This document shows positions 60,598-64,000 of a stretch of DNA of 64,000 bases, in pieces; positions within the stretch are counted from its first letter, which is position 1; each line of letters starts with the position of its first letter. The notes below the pieces were generated by a model. The model was not told the origin of the DNA. It did no database searches and saw nothing but the letters and a program-made list of their open reading frames with translations. Both the position numbers and the translations under genes were made by a program. Source of the DNA: Poecilobothrus nobilitatus (Eukaryota; Arthropoda; Insecta; Diptera; Dolichopodidae); NCBI GenBank assembly GCA_947095535.1, contig OX352773.1:3720001-3784000 (forward strand). Reading direction: 5' to 3'.

Positions 60598-61408
60598 TAA
60601 CACTTTGCAAAACTCAGATGACAAACATCTATTTCTCCTAAGTCCACTTATAAAAAAACTCACAATGTAAAAAATCAAATAGCAAATTTCTCACTTTAAC
60701 AAATTTGCAATTCACAAATAATCATTTTCCAAAAAATTATAAAAAATGTCTCTTTAGCAAAGACTTTGTACATATATAGATAGTAAAATTAATGTGAACT
60801 AAGTAATACTCTTGAAAATTTGTCCCCCTTTTACGCTATATTTATAATATGAATATTCGTATATTCTAAATTAGGAGAGATTTTAGAGTTGATTAGAAAA
60901 TATATATATGTATAATCGAGATTTTGAATTAGGTCGGAGTTCATATTTGGTTACAAAAGCAGGATTTCAATAAATTGTTTAGCAGTTTAGCCCACAATAT
61001 TAAATACATTGTCGTTGAAATACATATATCATATGTACAAAATATTTAAAAATCAGAGTTCAATAATCTGTTCAGCGGGGGTTAGAAGATTTTAGAAATT
61101 TTAGTTGAACTCAAAGAGTTGCCCCTTTTTTCAGAATTTATGTATATGGTAGATTTTGTGTTAGAAGGAATTTTAGAGTTGGTTACAATATCAGAGTTTT
61201 ATGGCTTTTCCAGAATATGTACTTATTATTAATATCCCACATTAACATATACATACTTATGATATTTGAAAATTTGTCAAACGGATGTTGAAAAAGTAAA
61301 AATTTGACATCACCCCTTTTTGACAAATGCGTTTTTGCGAAAAGAGTTTTTTGCCAAGTGATTTTTTGTAATGTGGTATTTACAATGTGAGTTTAGGTCA
61401 ACTGCGTT
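60598..61408. mobile_element. Foldback MITE with internal shared repeat (60.6 kb)
   Basis: The left arm has AAACTCACAATGTAAAAAAT, CAAATAGCAAATTTCTCAC and CAAATTTGCAATTCAC. The right arm, complemented, has CTAAACTCACATTGTAAATA, ATTACAAAAAATCACTTGGC, AAAAAACTC and CGCAAAAACGCATTTGTC. So imperfect inverted arms contain stuttered CTCACATTGTAAA / GGCAAAAAACTC motifs. The interior at 60868-61235 has about three units of the shared repeat (AAATTAGGAGAGATTTTAGA; TTAGAAGGAATTTTAGAGTT, GGTTACAATATCAG). No coding capacity. Confidence 0.6.
60868..61235. repeat. Shared ~100-120-bp repeat, about three units
   Basis: Units start near 60868, 60930 (degenerate) and 61160. Each has GAGGGATTTTAGAGTTGG-like sequence, then TTACAAAATCAG-like sequence, then ATAATTTGTTCAGCGGGGGT-like sequence. 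Orientation is as in the 4491-4790 array. Confidence 0.65.
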
Positions 61409-62313
61409 ATATCCTCTTAAAATATCGCTACTTAAAATATTTTCAGAGATATTTTAGCAATCAAATATGTAGCCAATTTTAACTGTTGTTTAGCGAGATT
61501 ACTTAAGTTATTGTTTTTTTTTTGGTGAAAACTGTTATGTATATAAAGAGTATGTTAAAGTTTAAATCTAACATGTTTCACTAAATTACGCTCAATTATT
61601 CAAGAAAACACCAAGTGAGTTATGATTATTCTAAATTTTAGGAACTATCTTAAACTGTTTATTATTATTTTAAAAGCAGTATAGAGGAAAGGAACGAGCA
61701 CGAATCGTTATGAATATGTGAGACTTTAAAAAGTTACATGCAATTTCCACTAATAATGTAACACTATAAATCGGCCTTTGATTCGAAAAGTTTTGGTTTA
61801 CAACCTTTCAACCCTGACGGGGTCATATAGTTTAATAAAAAATAATATAAATTTTTATTGTAATATACAATTACTTATGTAATATAACTAAATAAAAATA
61901 AGCATAAAAAGCATATATAAGTATATGTAATTAATATCATACTTATTGCAATTTAAAATATTAAGATAAACTTGTATAATAGATGGTGCAAAAATAAAAA
62001 TATTTGTTTTGTATAGTCTTGTATAATAGTTTCAGCCCAGTATAATCATCAGCTTAATGGAAATAATGATTCTAGATGTTGAACTTAGAGAGATTAGGCG
62101 ATAGGAGTTGAAAAAAATATATTAAGCAATTGAGAATCTTTCGTTATTAATTGAATTCGACATTGGTTCAATCTCTAAAATTCATTTTCAAATATTTTCA
62201 CTAAGTACTTATCTAAAATTTTTGTATTCCCTTTCCTTTTTCAAATGCTCTTCTCAGAATTAACGCAATTATACGAAGTTATTTATATTGTAATTAACTT
62301 AACAATAATTTAA
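61409..62313. other. Noncoding DNA with possible SINE remnant
   Basis: 61745-62060 contains a degraded B-box-like CCTTTCAACCCTGACGGGGT, followed later by AGATGGTGCAAAAATAAAAA (from 61983) and AATAGTTTCAGCCCAGTATA. These match the body after the SINE fragment at 48.7 kb. A further B-box-like TTGGTTCAATCTC is near 62164. The rest is AT-rich filler. Confidence 0.4.
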
Positions 62314-62770
62314 CACTTTGCATGCCACGTCGTTCATATTTGACGGGCGGTATTCATATATGTATAAATTACCATATTGTTTTACTTTAGAGATATATAT
62401 ATGTGATTCGTTATCTAAGGCTATCGACAACACGAGTTTTGTTTTCTAAGAAATCTTTTACCAAATTGTAACTGTTGTAAAAATTAAACATATACAAATA
62501 CAACATACTTCCTTCATTTAGCCACTCCTGCATTACTAAAATGCATCAAACAAAGTCAAATTTTAAATCGATTTCTCGACATTACAGCAACTGGGACACT
62601 CTGCTTGTATATACCTTTTATTTTGATTTTTCTATATATCAATAATTTGCAATCGAGTCCAGTTTTGCAAGACCACCCACAACATCAAACCAAAAAGTTT
62701 TTAACTTAAAAAAAGAATATATGTAGGCCTCTGCGGAAATGTTAGGAAAAATGACTTGGCACGAAATGTG
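62314..62770. mobile_element. piggyBac-type MITE flanked by TTAA
   Basis: The terminal sequences CACTTTGCATGCCACGTC (left) and CACATTTCGTGCCAAGTC (right, inverted) match at 14 of 18 positions. Both are immediately flanked by TTAA (62310-62313 and 62771-62774), the target site duplicated by piggyBac transposases. The CxCTTTG-TGCCA form also fits that superfamily. At 457 bp it has no transposase and would depend on one in trans. Internal sequence is less AT-rich than the flanks (CTATCGACAACACGAG; GCAACTGGGACACTCTGC). Confidence 0.75.
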
Positions 62771-64000
62771 TTAAATTAAATTCGGTATTTAAATGTGTTA
62801 CATTAAGACTAATATAAACTTGTGAAATTGCGTTTTAATATTTCATTGATTACTTTCATTCTCTATACCTATGTATGTATTACCTATGTATTTATAATTA
62901 AATTAAAACCTATACATGTGCAAAAAAAATAAAGCTTGAATTTAAAATTAATTACAACTAATTAAATAAATAAAGATGTAAATGTAATCATTTATTTTTT
63001 TATTTAATTTAAGTTTACCTTTTAAGCAGTTAAATATATTACAAAGATTTTCAAATGTTCTTATATTTCTTATAAGTATAACTTTTAAAAATAAATTTAT
63101 TTTCTTATTTACTGCATAAGTTTTAAATTTTTAATACTTAAATATGGTTGCAACAAAAAAAAAAAAAAAAAGTAGAAAAATAGTTGAAAAATATAATTTG
63201 AATATTAATTAAATAAAAAAAATTATAGTTAATACTAATTAGTAATTATTCAAAACAATTTAATTAATAGAATGATGATGTAGTTTCATGTAAAATTAAT
63301 AGCTTAATATTATTAAAAATAAAAGTTATTAGATATATGTAGGTAAGTATTTCTAGTAAATATGTAAATTTAATTTAAAAACTATTTAAGAAACACATAA
63401 TTATTTGTTATACGTAAGTATTAATAACAATAAGTATATAATATGATAAATAATAAGTATATAATATAAAACATTCTCATACATACATACTTATTATATT
63501 AATGTATCTTATAGATATTATTAAATTATCAATAAATTACAGTATTACTAAGCGATTTATTTAATTCAATTGAAAATATTTAATTGACTAACAAAAATAA
63601 TGAGGTAAGATTTAAATTTTATATTATTTAGGTGCTTACTTACATACTTACAGGGAAAATTATATTAAAATTATTTTTAATTAATAACTAAATACTTATC
63701 TACTTATATTTAAAAAAAAAAAAAAATTTCAAACGTTAACTTAATTAAAGGACAAGGATAAAGAAAACTAAAGTACGTTCTAAATGTCAATCTTTATTTT
63801 TAAAATATTCAAAATGTTTAAAAAAGTTTTGGTACAAAAAAAAAAAAAATAGAAGATTTTTATTTAAGTTTTTTTAGATCTTATAGATCTTAAGCTATAT
63901 TCATATCAACTGTAGTTTTTTTTGTATATATATAGAAGTTAGAAGATAAATTTTAAATAACAAGACACAATAAATAATAAGTGATCAACTAAAAAAGTAA
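62771..64000. other. AT-rich noncoding DNA, no gene seen
   Basis: AAGTATATAATAT-type direct repeats at 63420-63465 and homopolymers near 63155, 63712 and 63838. No exon or transposon end recognised up to the window edge. Confidence 0.65.

Overview
This window looks like noncoding, repeat-rich nuclear DNA from an insect, most likely a higher fly (Diptera). By eye it is about four-fifths A+T. It is dense in poly-A/poly-T runs, AT dinucleotide arrays and the ACATACATATGTATGTA-type simple sequence common in fly genomes. Its mobile elements are typical eukaryotic ones: Helentron-related HINE/DINE-1-like elements, Jockey-type LINE fragments, a tRNA-derived SINE, a piggyBac-type MITE and foldback MITEs. 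There are no prokaryotic features: no operons, no ribosome binding sites, no CRISPR array. No intact host gene can be named. Most open frames of 60-100 codons are chance frames in AT-rich DNA.

Layout. 1-2342: plain AT-rich DNA. 2343-4356: a HINE-like element on the minus strand with a perfect 680-bp internal tandem duplication. 4491-4790: three copies of a 98-bp minisatellite. 6708-6935, 9411-10720, 14303-14785 and 15013-15607: four more members of the HINE family. 18930-19665: the decayed 3' end of a LINE. 21.05-21.7 kb: a less AT-rich unclassified block and a tRNA-like SINE head. 22.9-24.7 kb: a direct duplication carrying hairpins. 26508-26780: a SINE with target-site duplications. 33.5-43.8 kb: a cluster of foldback elements and arrays that share one ~100-120-bp internal repeat; a decayed LINE tail at 34.8-35.3 kb lies among them. 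45015-45162: a short perfect-type MITE. 47228-48660: a 5'-truncated LINE with a 372-codon reverse transcriptase frame whose catalytic motif is mutated, abutting a SINE fragment. 50890-51935: two phase-compatible candidate exons of an unidentified minus-strand gene. 53.8 and 57.3 kb: old HINE fragments. 60598-61408: another foldback element with the shared repeat. 62314-62770: a piggyBac-type MITE flanked by TTAA.

The most interesting pattern is that one ~100-120-bp repeat (core AATTAGGAGGGATTTTAGAG ... GTTGGTTACAAAATCAG, or its complement) recurs at seven loci here. It lies inside at least four inverted-repeat elements whose ends are not alike, and as a tidy 98-bp array beside a HINE. This suggests a mobile or exchanged minisatellite cassette. 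The other feature worth checking is the pair of exons at 51873-51935 and 50890-51035, which suggests that part of the window lies in the 3' portion of a host gene.
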